This document shows positions 45,301 through 60,300 of a stretch of 64,000 bases of DNA, in pieces. The stretch spans positions 1 to 64,000 of the IMG/VR virus record IMGVR_UViG_3300020472_000016; one strand, 5' to 3'. This DNA is from a virus. The translations under genes and the position numbers were made by a program. A model generated the notes under the pieces. It was given only the letters and a program-made list of their open reading frames with translations, did no database searches and was not told the DNA's origin. The stretch's first letter is position 1. Every line of letters starts with the position of its first letter.

Positions 45301-48300
45301 AGAAGCTAATCCACCTGTTCTTTACTATGTTAAGAAAAATACCCCCGATTTCGTAGATGGAGAAACAGTAACTAACCAAAATGCTGTTAATGGAGTTATA
45401 TCGGGTGAACCTAAGGTTGGGGACGTTGTAGACACTTTAATCATCAACAAAGGTTCTTCATTCTTTGGATTGGTCTTTGAGCGTCTTATTTCACTTTCTA
45501 ACCAGAATGTCATCCTAGATAACATTTCAGAGACTACAATTAGTCCTGTTGAGTTAAACAATGCAGCAAATCGTATTAACGCTGATTTCTTGGATTATGA
45601 AGAAGTTCGTTCTACAGAGATCGAATATAGCGGATTAAGTGGTGGTTCACTTGCCGTTAACGATGTTATCCGTTCTATCAACGTAACTTATGGTAACCCT
45701 GTAACTGACGCACTTAACAGATATAAGGATGCTGCTAGAAGTATAAGAAATAATAGACAAGAAATTATCGATTTTGCAACATCACAGATTGCAATTGACT
45801 ATCCTGGTTTCTACCACACTGGTGACAATCAAATTGCCCAAATGGGTAGATTTAAGGATGCTTATCGTTTAATCCAGAAGAATAAGGAATGGATCATTGC
45901 TAAGTCTTATGATGAGATGATTACTCAATATCCTGGTACTACTATTCCTAGTGCTACTAAGTGTAAGAGAGACCTTGGATATTTCATCGATGCTCTATCC
46001 AGAGACACAGGATGGGGTGGAACAGTCTATACACGTAAATTGTGTAATATGTTCTTCCCAGATGGATCTACCTTCCAATACGTTAATTCTCAAGCTAATG
46101 AGATTAACTATGGTTATGGTAAGGCATATGATCATATGGTCGAAGCACTTACTAACACATTAAGTGGTTCTGAGACAATCGATTCTGTTGCATATACGAA
46201 GTATAATGAACAATCTACAGGCGGTTCTGGTGGATCAGGAATTACTGCTGACCCATCTCCAGGAGATAACTACGGTACTTCTGGTTCTAACGCCACCAAT
46301 AATGGTCCTAATAATTGTGCTGATGTTACAGCAGCACTGAACACTCTTTGGACTAATGTATCAGAGGTAATACTCTCTGCTTCTTTAACTGACCTTATTG
46401 ATCTTTCACAACCTGTTGCACTAACACCATTAGAAACTAAGTGTACTCGTGACACTGGTTACTTCATCGATGCTATTGCTGATGACCTAGATGGTGATGG
46501 TAACTATTATATGGTTGAGTTCACTAAGAAGTTCTTTAATACTGACGGTGTATTCATAGGTCTTCCAGAAACACAGGAAGCAATTACAGCATTTAATGCT
46601 GCTAAGGATCTGTGTAAGAATGCAATGAGAAATATCATGTATGAGCAAACACTTGCTACTGCTGGATATAACCTCAATGATCCTACAACATATTCTGCAC
46701 CTTACTTAAACAGTTCTTCTACTGCCCAATATTACGATCCTAACTACTCTTCAGGTAGTAACCAAGGTGGTACTAATTGTGCAAACGTAGCAACTGCTAT
46801 TGACACATTAGCAAATATTGCAACTACTTCCTTCACAGGTGCTCAATTTACACCATCTGCTGCATCATACACTGCTGCTACTGGTGACTTAATTCTAACA
46901 ATTGGATCACATAGTTTGACAACTGCTGATACCGTTAGGATAGAACCTAATTCATTGACATTCACTTGTGCGATGGACGGCAATACTGCCAATAAGACAT
47001 ATCCTCGTTCTAGTGACCCAACCTACAACCAGCAGATTGCAATTACTGCTGTAGGTGCTACAACTATTACTGTTAACGTCGGTGCATCACCTATTGTTAA
47101 CCACACAGTAACTGGTGCTACTTACGACCCAGTATCAGGTGTCATGGTATTGACCATTGGTGCTCATACTTTAGGAGTTGGGGAAAGTATTAAGATTGCT
47201 ACTGGATCATTAACCTTTAGTTGTGATCAGGGTGGTACTGTTGGAACTGGAACTTATCCTCGTTCTACTGGAGCAAGTACTGGCGACGGTGAGGACTATG
47301 CATACGACACCGCTATAGAAATTACCGCCAAGACTGATACTACAATCACTGTTAACGTTAACGGTGGACAGGGTGCTGTTACTAACACCAATGCACATAC
47401 ATTTGTATCTGCTACACCTAACGGTATACAGAGTGGTGGTAACTATACACACACCTTTGTTTCTGCTGGTACTAACTCAGTATCTGAGGGTGGTGGTCTT
47501 GCATATATTAATTCACTCGCTACTGTTACCGATGGTACTTACGAGGAAGGTGAGAACATAAGGGTTTATAAGTTTGCTTATAAGGATAGAGCTGGACTTG
47601 GATTCTTTACTCCTGGTGATACCATTAAGGGTCATAAGTCTGAAGCAAACTTCTCATGTAAGGGTGCTAACTCTGGATTACGTTGGCTCTATACTAATGC
47701 TCTAACTGGTACATTCCAGAACAGAGAGTATATTACAAATACAAAACTTACAAATGTTGCTGGTGCATCTAACGTTACTGTTACACCAACAAACGCAACC
47801 TATGATGCTGCTACTGGACATTTAACAATAACAGTTGCTGCTCATGGATTCTCTACAGGTAATGAAGTTTCTATTGCTGCAAATGCAATTAGATTTACTT
47901 GTGGTATGGATGCTAATGCTACTCAGCATGATTATCCAAGACTTACTGACCCTGTTGCTAATAATGTTAGATTACCTATCATTAAGACAACAGCAAGTAC
48001 ATTTACTGTAAACGTTGGTTCATCTCCACTTAAGCATTACACACCAACTGGTGTTGATTATCAACCAGATACAGGTGTAATGTCAATTACCATTGGACCT
48101 AACAATCTTAACGTTGGTGAGAAGATTAGATTTAAGCCAGAGTCATTAGTATTCACATGTGACCAAGATGGTAACCAAACAGAGCATGCTTATCCAAGAA
48201 GTTCTGACCCATTCTATAATACTTCATGTAACATTGATGGTATTACATCAAGTACTTACTCAATTACTGGTGCATCATATCTTCCTGCTAAGGGAACTTT

Positions 48301-51300
48301 AAATCTTACCATTGCTAATCATGGATTCTCGAATGGTGAGATGATCAAGATTGCTGATAATTCATTAACCTTCACTTGCACGAACGATAATAATGCTACA
48401 AACCATACTTATCCAAGAACAACTGATCCAGCAAGTTATCAGTGGTTACCTATTTCAGTAGTTGATAATAATACTATTGGTGTTCAGATTGGTGTTTCTA
48501 CTGATATTTCAGTTCACACCTTTGTAAGTGCAACTTCTAATAATATTACGAAACAAGATGGTGGTGTTATCGTTGTTAATGTACTAAACAGTTCTCCTTC
48601 TACTAACACTACTTTACACACCTTTGTACGTGGTGAAGATGCCATTATCACTGGTGGTGACTATGCTCACACCTTTGTAAGTGCAGTATCTAACTCCTTC
48701 ACTGTATATCCAGCGAAGGCAAGATTAACTTCACTCGATAAGCGTAGTGGAAGTAACTCTCTAGTATTAGAATCAAATGCATATCTTACTCATGATCTAT
48801 CTGATGTAAATGCATTTGGTTCTAGCAACTTTACTGTAGAGATGTGGATCAAGGCCAAGGCAGTAACTGGTGGACAGTATTTGTTCGACTTCCGTACAAG
48901 TGGACTTAGTGAGACTGGATCTTTAAGTCTATATCTTGATGGTGGTAGTATCAAACTTGCTTACGATAGTGCTGATGTTATTAGTGGTTCTCATGGAATC
49001 AGTGCTGGTACATGGACTCACGTAGCAGTATCTAAGACTTCTGGTATTACTAAGGTATGGGTTGGTGGTGTTCAGGTTGGAACAGACTACAGTGACAGCA
49101 ACACTTATTATGAAAGAAAGATAACCATTGGTGCTGCTCAAGATGGTGCCAACTTCTATCAAGGTCATATTGATAATTTTATTATTACTAAGGGAGTATC
49201 TAAGTATCAAGCATCATTCACTCCTCCTGTCATCTTTACTACTAATGATGATATATCATTCTCTATGAGTAATGAGCATCCTATCATTATGAGTGATAAG
49301 GATAGTTATGCAACCTTCACTGGTACTACAAACTCTGCTGCTGCAGCCAAGAAGGTCAATTACGCTAATAAAGAAATAATTGTTGAGGATGTTCAGCTCT
49401 CTAGAGATGAGCATCGTAGAGCTGCTGATATGCTCGAACTTAACAGAGCATGGATTGCCGAAACAGCAGTTAATAAGATGAAGGCTAAGTATCCTGACCT
49501 CTTGATGCCAGGTGATACTGCTGATGGTATTGGTCCACAACAGGGTACTACATTCTGTTTAAGGGATACACAAGAGTTTATCCTTAAAGGTATCATAGAT
49601 GATATCCGTTATGGTGGTAACTATAACAGTACAATTGCTGCTAGATCTTACTTAACTGCTTATGAAGGTCTTGAGCATATTGCTAATGAAGTACTTCAGT
49701 CGATTTACACATATAGAGAATTAGCACCTATCTGTAACTATGTTCTAACAACTACAAGTACAGATCTTGAGAACTATGGTGTTGATGGTGATGGTAATCC
49801 TATCAAGTACACTGACATTCTTCGCATACCTAACAACTTCTCTTCACCTATAGCTCAGACTATTCAGGATGAGATTGTAGCACTTGGAGATGAGATTGGT
49901 GACATCATTGGACCTACTGGACAGAGGTTCAGAGATGCTGGTGATATGATCTGGAAGAACCGTGATGTAATTGCAAACGAAGCAGTAGGTTGGTTGGAAG
50001 CAACTTATCAGAAAGATATTAATGGTACTGTTTATGACTTCTATACAAACCCCAATGCGAACGCTAATAAGTGCACCCATGAGATCAAGACTTATATACT
50101 TCCAGCTATCGTTGCTGACTTGGTTACTGGTGGTAATTCTGGAATACGGAACGTTACCGCCAAGTTCCTAAATGCGAATGGCGAACTCTATTCTGTTGAT
50201 AATGAGTTAAGTGCTGTATTGGATGTATATGAGTATGTTGGTAAACTTTGTAAGCATGCAATCAATAACACTCTAGTAACTAAGGGTAGTACTGCTGCTG
50301 AACTTGGTGTACCATCTGAGTATCAAGATGATTATCATGTTAACGAGTATACCGAACTGACTGTATACAGAGATGATACCATTACTATTGACTCTGAAGG
50401 TTACAATGCTTTCAGAACTTCTAACGATAGACTGTTAGATGCTGCAGATATGCTTGAGCGTAATGCTAATGTCATTGCTTGGGAAGCAGTTCATACCATG
50501 AATGATCTATCGAAGTATCTTAACTTCGGTGTTCCTGATGGTGCACAGAATTGTGTAGATGATGTTCTCGATGTATTAGGTGCTGTTGTTCATGATATAA
50601 GAAAAGGTGGTAACTCTAAGACTTGGGATGCTGCTAGTCTCTATCTTAATAAAGAAGATAAGTCTCTTATCCAGTTAAATGGTCGTCAACACACTCATCA
50701 GTATGTAAGATCAGAACTTGACGCTATTTACACTGGTGGTAACTACGATCATACCTTCGTTACTGCTGCTACTAACGCTGTAGTAGATGATGGAAGTAAT
50801 AATTTCACTCCAACTAACGTAGTTTACACTCCTGGAGACGGTAAGTTAGTTATTACCATGCCTAATCATGGATTAGCTACATCAAATACTATTACTATTG
50901 CAGAAGAATCACTAACATTCACCTGCTCAATGGATGAGCATGCTTCGAAGCACAAGTATCCAAGAAAAGGTGACCCTGCATACGGTAAATCTATTGCTAT
51001 TCTTGAGACTACAATCTCCACAATCACTGTTAACGTTGGTGCTTCACCAATAGTTAACTATAATGTCTCCAATGCTGACTATAACGCAGTAACTGGTGAT
51101 CTAACAATGAACGTTGGTGCTCATACATTGCAACCTGGTACTTCTATTAGGTTCAGAGATGGTGCTTTAACCTTCAGTTGTGATAGAGATGACTATGCTA
51201 CAGAGCATTCTTATCCTCGTATTAGTGATCCTGTATATAATACCTCTGTAAATGTCTCTAGTGTTGGTACAACCACATCTACACCTACCGATGCATCATA

Positions 51301-54300
51301 CGATACATCAACAGGTATTGTAACGATCACTCAGAATGGTCATGGATTCACTGGTGAGACTACAGCAAGTACTTCTGATGCTGCTTACAATCCTAATACT
51401 GGTATAATGACCATTACATCCAATGGTCATGGATTTGCTGCTGGTGATAGCGTTAAGATTGCTGGAAATTCACTAACATTCACATGTGGTTTTGACGGTG
51501 ACCTCTCTAACCACACATATCCAAGGTCAACTGACCCTGCATACAATTCTTGGTTACCTGTACTTAACGTAACTACAAATACATTTGATGTTCAGGTACT
51601 AAAAGAGATTCCATCTACTAATGTTACCGTTCATACCTTCGTTTCTGCTACTGCTAGTAACATAACCAAGGCAAATGACTATGTAATGATCGATGAGAAT
51701 GCATTATCAATGAGTTGTGATACTGGATCTGGTGCTCAGACTAAGACTTATCCAAGACCACAGGATCCTGCATACAAAGCATGGTTACCAATATCAAATG
51801 TACAGTTAAACACCTTTGATATACAAGTATTATCAACAGTACCATCTACAAATACAAATGCTCATACATTTGTGTCATTTGCATCTAATGGACTGTCTAG
51901 ACAGACTGGTAATATTACAGTTAATGTCGGTGTAGCACCTGGCGAAGACGCTGCTGCTATTAGTGTTCTTAAACTTGCTACTGAGATGGCAATAATGACC
52001 ATGCGTAATGCATTTGGTCGTGAGAATCTCTATATCTTCGACCCAGAACCTGACCCTGACGGTGATACTACACCTGCAGGTGGTGATGAGTCTATTGATA
52101 ACGTTGATGTTGAGTCTTATGAGCGTAATGCTGTTAAGGATAGGTTCATTAACGCTGCTGATCTCATCGAAAGAAACATTCGTTTGATTGCTGAAGAGTC
52201 TATTGCTGCTGCTTTAGTACAATATCCTTCACTCAACATTCCTGGTGGTAACATCAACTGTGTTCATGACTTAACTGACTTCTTGGATTCTATGGTTTGG
52301 AACCTCCGTCATGGTGGTAACAACAAGGTCTTCCATGCTGCTGAATACTATGTCAATGAAGGTCTGACACATAACACTGAAGCAACTTGGATCACTAATT
52401 ACGCCAGAGATCTCGCCATCCAGGTGATGAGGAACGAATCTCTTGCACTTAACTATGGTAGAGACCCTGCATTTGATACTGCTGTACCTATTGTATCTGT
52501 TGCCTCTACTCAACACACTGCTACTGATGCTTCTTACGATGCTGGTACTGGTTTACTGACTTTAACAGTAGCTGGTCATGGTTTTGCAGAGGGTAATAGA
52601 GTCAATATTGCTGACAATTCATTGACATTTACCTGCTCAATGGACGGAAATTACAGTAATCACACCTATCCTAGACTCTCTGATCCTGTAAGTAACCAGT
52701 GGTTACCAATTATTTCTACATCTACTGACACATTCACAGTCAATGTTGGAGTATCAAGGATCAAGAAATTTACTCCCACAGCAATTAGTTACGAGCCGAA
52801 CACTGGTAACCTCATAATGACTGTGGGAGTTCACGACCTTGCGGTTGGAACTAACCTAAAAATCGAACCTAATTCACTCACATTTACTTGTGCAATGGAT
52901 AATGGTGCTACTAATCACACCTATCCAAGAATTACTGACCCAGTACATGACGAGCCAATTGAGATCGTAGGTGTAACTGAAACTACTGTTACTGTTAACG
53001 TTGGTACTACTGGCATCACAAACTTTGATATACATGATGCTGAGTTTAATCCTACTAGTGGTCAACTTGATATCAATATTGGTGCTCACACCTTTAGAGA
53101 AGGAGAGAGTGTTAAGTTAGGTACTAATGCATTAACCTTTACTTGTGCAATGGACAGTCATGCGACTGACCATGCATATCCTCGTGCTTCTGGTCCTGGT
53201 GGTCCTGATGCAGGATATAATACTTCCATATCAATCGATAAGATTGGTTTAGACACCTATGATATAACCAATGCTGGATATAATCCAACAACAGGTGTTA
53301 TGACAGTGACTATTCCTAGTCATGGATTTAAAGGAAGAACTACTCATACTCCAACTGGTGTAGAATACACACCTGCAACTGGTAAGATGATTATCAGTCT
53401 TGCTAATCATGGATTCCAGAATGATGACAGAGTTAAGATTGGTCAAAATGGTTTAGTATTCACATGTGGTATGGATGGACATACAACCAACCATGCTTAT
53501 CCTAGAAATTATAATTCTTCTGCTCCTGGTGGAGAAGACTATGCATATGACAAGTGGTTACACGTTACTAATGTAACTCAGAACACATTTGAGGTTAACG
53601 TTGGTGTATCTTCTAATCAGACTGAGCATACATTTGTCAATTCAGTAACTAACTGTTTGACTCATGCTGGTGATCACGTTAAGGTCTGCACTAAGGCTAT
53701 TGGATTTAAGTGTACTAAGGATGGTAACTCCACTACTCACTCATATCCAAGACAGTCCGACCCATCATATGATGAGTGGTTACCTGTTACTAACGCAGGC
53801 ACAGATACATTTGACATCTTTGTTGGATTCTCTGGTCCTAATGACAACTATACTCACACCTTTGCTGCTAATACTGATTTAACACCTACTAACGCTGCTT
53901 ACGATCCTAATAGTGGTAAGATGACTCTTACCGTTAACGATCACGGTATGCAGAATGGTGATACCATTTGGATCGAAGACGGTGCTGTAACCTTTAGATG
54001 TGGTGAAGATAGTCAGAGTTCAGACCACGCATATCCAAGAAATATTACTGATACATTTACTATCACTGGTGCAACATATGATGCTGCTGCTGGTGTTATG
54101 GAATGTACTGTTGCCAACCATGGATTTGGTAATGGTGCGATGGTTAAGTTTGCACCTGGGTCTATCAAGTTCACTTGCTCGATGGATAATTATGATACTA
54201 CTCATGCTTATCCAAGACATGACGATCCTATCGCTGACAAGTGGATTCCTGTATTTAATGTAGAGACAAATACTTTCCAAGTTCGTGTTGGACAATCAAT

Positions 54301-57300
54301 AGAGAAGCAATGGACTCCTAGTGCTGCTGCTTACTCACCAACAACAGGTGTTATGGATCTGACTATTGGTGCTCATAATTTCCGTGCTGGTGCATCATTA
54401 ACACCTTCTAACGCTGACTATAACCCAACATCAGGTATCATGAGATTGACCATTGCTGGTCATAACATTGCTGAAGGTGAGCATATTAAGATTGCTGATA
54501 ATGCACTGACATTCACATGTACATTAGATGGTGGTAGTGCACAGAAGACATATCCAAGACCTTCTACTATTAGTCACACAGCAACTACTGGTACTACACA
54601 TGATCCTTCTACAGGTATCTTACATATCAATACTACGTCTGCACATGACCTAACCAATGGAGATTGGGTTAAGTTTGCTGACAACTCCTTGACATTTACT
54701 TGTGGTTTAGATGGAGATCAAACCAACCATTCTTATCCTAGGGCAGATGACCCAATGAGCGGTAAGTGGGTACAGATTTCTAATGCTACTGCTAGTGGAT
54801 TTGATGTACAAGTTCTAAACTCAATACCTCAGTCTAATACTTCTACTCACGTATTCGTATCTGCTACATCTAATGGTATCCAAACTAGAGACCCCTTCAG
54901 TGGTCGTTGGATGGAAGTTAGAGAAGTTGGTACAGATTGGATTGATGTTAAAGTTCTAACTACTGCACCTTCTACTAATACTAATCCACACACCTTCATA
55001 AGTGCTGCTGCTAATTGTATCCAGACATCTGGTGACTCTGTAAGAATCTCTGCAAACTCTATTACCTTCACATGTAATAAGGACAGCAATGCTACTCAGC
55101 ACACATACCCAAGAGCAGCAATGAATGCTGCTGGTGGTGCTGACCCAGTATATAACGGTGCTGCTAAGATTGTTGCTGTTACTGATACTACTATCAGTGT
55201 ATGGGTTGGTACTTCTGCTAACACTACATCGCACTCCTTTGTTTCTGCTGCTGCTAATGCAGTTAGATCTGGTGGTACATATACACACAACTTTGCATCT
55301 GCTGATGCTAATGGTCTTTCACAACAACGTGACTGGGCACATAACAACTACATTCCAATTTCCGATGTAACTACTAACACATTTAGTGTACAGTTACTAC
55401 AGAAGATTCCTTCTACTAATACTACTACACACGTATTCCAGTCTGCTGCTTCTAATAGCATTCATAGAGGTGTTATACAGAAACAAAATGGATGGATCCA
55501 ACTTAATGTTGGTACTTCATCTAATACTTCATGGCATGGATTTAAGTTCGCTGATTCTGGTGCTCTGATAAGTGGTGGTTACTATGATCACTCATTTATA
55601 TCTGCATCTACAGGTGCTGTACATACAGGTGGTGACTATATTCACGACTTTGTATCTGCTGTCACTAATGGTATTACCAGACAGAATCCTTCAGGTATAG
55701 TAACACTTGATATTGGTGCTTCTGGACCTAATGATCAGTATACTCATACCTTCGTATCTGCTGCTAACGGCGCATTGATTACTGGTGGTAACTATGCTCA
55801 CAAGTTTGTATCTGCTACAGACCGTGCATTGGTAAGTGGTGGTAATTATGAGCACACATTTGTATCTGCTGCATCTAACTCAGTTAATGTAACTGGTGGA
55901 TCTCAGTTAACTCCAACTAATGCTGCTTATGATCCTCTAACTGGTCATCTAACATTGACCTTTGGTTCTGCTCATGGGTTGACTGCTAACATCAATACAG
56001 TCACAATTGATAACAACGCAATACAGTTCTCTTGTGAATTTGATGGTAATTCATCCACTCATGGATATCCAAGATCAACTGATCCTGCTTCGGGTACAAC
56101 TTTAACTATAATTTCTAACACAACAGATACTATTACTGTTAATATTGGATCCACTCCTGAGGTTAACTTTAACGTAACCGACGCTACCTATGATGCTGGT
56201 ACAGGTAACCTAACACTTGATATTGGGTCTAATAGTCTACAAGGTCCTACACTTGGTTTAACACCTACTGATGCCGCTTACAACCCCACTACAGGTATCA
56301 TTACACTTACTATCAACGGTCATGGATTCGCTAACGGTGAATACATTAAGATTGCTGATAATGGATTAACTTTCACTTGTACTCAAGGTGGTGGCAACCA
56401 CTCATATCCAAGAGTTACTGACCCTGCATCTGGTAAGTGGTTAACAATTTCTAATGTACAGACAAATACATTTGATGTACAGGTATTAGATACAGTTCCT
56501 TCCACCAACACAACAACTCATACACTGGTTAGCATTGCTAATGGTTGCGTTGATAAGGCAGGTGAATCTGTCATGGTTAGACCTAATTCTTTGACCTTCA
56601 CATGTCAACAGGATAACTACTCTACTAACCATACATATCCTCGTGCTAAGGATCCATCATTCGATAGACCTATTCCTATTGTTGGTAAGTCTGGTCAGAC
56701 TATTACTATCGATGTTGGTAACTCTGCCATCGTTACATATACTCCAACAAATGCAACATATGATGCTGCAACTGGATATCTAGCAGTAACAATTGGTGCA
56801 CACGGATTGTCAACAGGAACTACTGTTAAGTTGGCACCTAACTCCTTTACATTCACATGTACAAGAGACGGCAATACTGCTCAGAAGACATATCCTAGAG
56901 GTGGTCATACCTTCGCTCAGAAGTTCTATGCTGATCTTGACTTCTATCCTTACAATCAAGGTGAATATGTAATCACTGCTGATACTGCTAATCCTAAGTG
57001 TGCTGACGTAGCATCTGCTATTACATCCTTGATGGGTCTGTATACTGATGCTATTGCTACACCTGCAAGTCTAACTGACGGTACTATTAGTAAGACTCTA
57101 CCAAATATTTGGCCAGTTAAGTACGCTTCAGAAATGGTAATGCGTGATGTTAGTGTCACCTTCGATCAGAATGGTGCTACTACTGGTGATTGGAATACTA
57201 CTTGTGTTGGTGTTGCAGATAAGATCGAAGGATTGATGGATATTGTCATCAATACTATAGAACTTGCATCTGGTGGTGGTGGTAGTCACTTAGATGCTGT

Positions 57301-60300
57301 AGAACGTGAAGTTCCATGGAGATTTAACAACAACTATCAGTTCTATACATGCTATAACGTAACATCAGCAACTGACACACTCTTTGATGTATTGTTAAGT
57401 ACTCTTGGTGGTGGTTCTAAATCTGATAAGCATTGTGCACGTCACATACTCTTTAATTATCATGCTATTACTGCTAAGGCATTTGAGAGAACTCAAAATA
57501 ACCATCCAGATACTACAGCAGATATAACATTTGCTGAGAATATGGTAAAGGCTTTGATGTACGACCTGAATACAGGTGGTAACCAAGGTATGCTGAAGTT
57601 AGCTAACTCTTGGTTCGATGGTGAAGGTAACTTCATAGCATTCGGGAATATCGTTAGACAGCACTTACTCTTCTATGTTACACGTATACGTGAGTATGTT
57701 AAACGTGGTTTATATGACTACAACAATGATACACAGTGGGCAGGATATGATCTATATCTAGAACCATCCAATACTGCTGCTATTAATAATAGATTTGAGT
57801 ATGAGAAGGAATCTACAGAATTTACAATTGATAGTTCTATCAACCTTGCATTCCATGCACTGAATAGATCTCAAGCACCTTCCACTAATAAGATTGATTA
57901 TATCAATAGTGATAATATCACTAACATGACTAATGTATATGATGAAGGTGAAGATTATAATACTGATCCAGAATTGATCCTATTGACTCCAACTATTGAG
58001 GTTGGATTTGAGAGAAGAGAGAACACTGTAACAGTACATAAACCTAACTTCTTCTCACGTGGTGATGTCCTTGCATACGTTCCTGCTTCTCAGGATTTGG
58101 ATCCTAATTTACAGGATCAGGAATACTATTATGTCCTTAATGCTGAGGCAGATTACTTCGAAGTTACTCGTGAGAAGCGTCATGATGCAAGATATAGACA
58201 GTTTGCATTCGATCAATCTTTAAAAGGTCAGCAAAGATTGCAGACAGTTGTACGTACTGGTATCAATATGCCAGCAATGGTTTCACCTGTAAGGGATAAC
58301 GCTCAACCAATTAGTGCTGGATTTAACACTGCTGATTATCTAGTTGGATCTACTTCTAATGCTTCTTCTGAGGTTGTTCGTACAATGAACAATGAAGCAG
58401 ATATCATTAAACTCTATAAGAAGTTTAATATAGACGCAGCAACTGGTAGGTTTACTAATGGTGAGACCATACAAGTACAGGGTGCAACAGCTAATAACGG
58501 TATTGTTGTTCAGACTTCTGCGTTAACAGGTGATCAGAGCAATGAAGGGTGGATATATGTTGAGGATATGAATGGAACATTCTCTGATAATGATGTATTA
58601 GAGGGTGTAACTAGTGGAATCACTAATGCTGTTAATGGTACTAGTGTTGAGCGTATGCTAATTAACACCTCTAGAGGTGCATTTAAGCAAGATGAGAAGA
58701 TCTTTAACAAAGGTAATAGTGCTGAGGCAGACATCGTTAAGTATGAAAACTCTGCTGGTGCTCTTGTAGGTAACAGTGGTGGACGTATTACTATCGATAT
58801 CGAAACTATCCAAGATGACTTTACTGATGGTGACGTTATCTATGGTTCTATAACTGATAAGATCCTTGATATAGCATATATCACTGCTACTGGATTCGAA
58901 GAACTAACTCTTAACCAGTACGTACATGCAGAATCTCAGGTAGAATGTGATGTAAATAACATCATTCGTGATGGTGGATATGCAGGAAACTTTACTGCTG
59001 GTGATGTAGTTTATCTCCTCGCAGGTACTACCATTAAGCAACCAGGATTCACTGCTGTTGTCACTAAGTATCAAGCATTTGATGATAGTGTTACTCCTAA
59101 CATCCCACATAAGATTTGGATTGCAAACCTCAGACCATATGGAACTAACTCTCAAGGTGAGGTAGTTACACCTGATCCTCAGGAGTTAGCCTCTGGTGGT
59201 ACTGCAATTGGTAAGTTTGAGAACCTCAATAACTTCCCAATTATCCTCGCTGAGATGAGTAGTGTAACAGTCACTAACTACAATTCTTACGGTAGGGTTT
59301 CTGGTAAGGATATTACTGGTGACACAGGTAGGATTTGGTTGGAAGATGTTGTAGGAGATTTCCCAAGCAATATCACAATTAAGTCTGATGCTGGTTGGTA
59401 CGCTGGTGTTACTCAATCTAAGGGTCTAGTTGGACGTTGTAACAGATTCTTTAGAGGATTTGATGGTACACAAACATCCTTTAAACTTACTACAAATAAC
59501 GGAGAAGCATACTTCCCAGATCCTGCTGGACACCTATTGGTATTCACTAATGGTGTTCTACAACCTCCAGGTGGTACACAAGCATACACAGCATTCTCTG
59601 ATCAGATTCAGTTCACTGAACCTCCAACAATCGGTTCTGAGTTCATCGGATACTACGTTGGTAAACTTAGACAGTTGGATGATATCAGCTTTGAGTTTGA
59701 CTCGTTACGTTCATCCTTTAACCTCAGGTACGCTGGTGGATTCTACTCCTTGACACTGACTGAAGGTGTTTCTTCTAGCACTATACTTCCAGAAAACAAC
59801 ATTGTTGTTTCTCTGAATGGTGTTATTCAGGAACCTGGAGTTGGTTATGAACTGGTTGGTTCACGTATCATCTTCGCTGAAGTTCCTCGTGCGGGATCAA
59901 CATTCGTTGCATTCTCCTATATTGGTTCTGACGCAGACGTTATTGCTGCTACAGTCGTACCTCCAATTGAGGCAGGAGACTTATTACAAATTGATGGAGA
60001 AGGAGAGAATCGTGAAGTTGCTCTAATTGAGTCTTCTAACTCTTTGATTACCTTCGAGTACACAGGAACTGTTAAGGGTCGTGGTGCTGCAGCACTTGCT
60101 CAGATAACCTCTGGTGAAATGACAACAGCAATTATCACCTCTCCTGGTGATGGTTACTCTTCACGTCCAAACGTTGATGTTATATCATCTTCTGGATTTG
60201 ATGGTCGTGTTCGTGCTCTAATGGGTCTCTTGAGGATTGATGTTAAGACTGCTGGTGTTGGTTACGCTCAACCACAAGTTGCAATCCACAACGTTGTTGA

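Noticed and set aside
46840-56920. CRISPR array or simple tandem repeat
   Set aside because: Repeats are at protein level, diverged in DNA, and have no short equal spacers.
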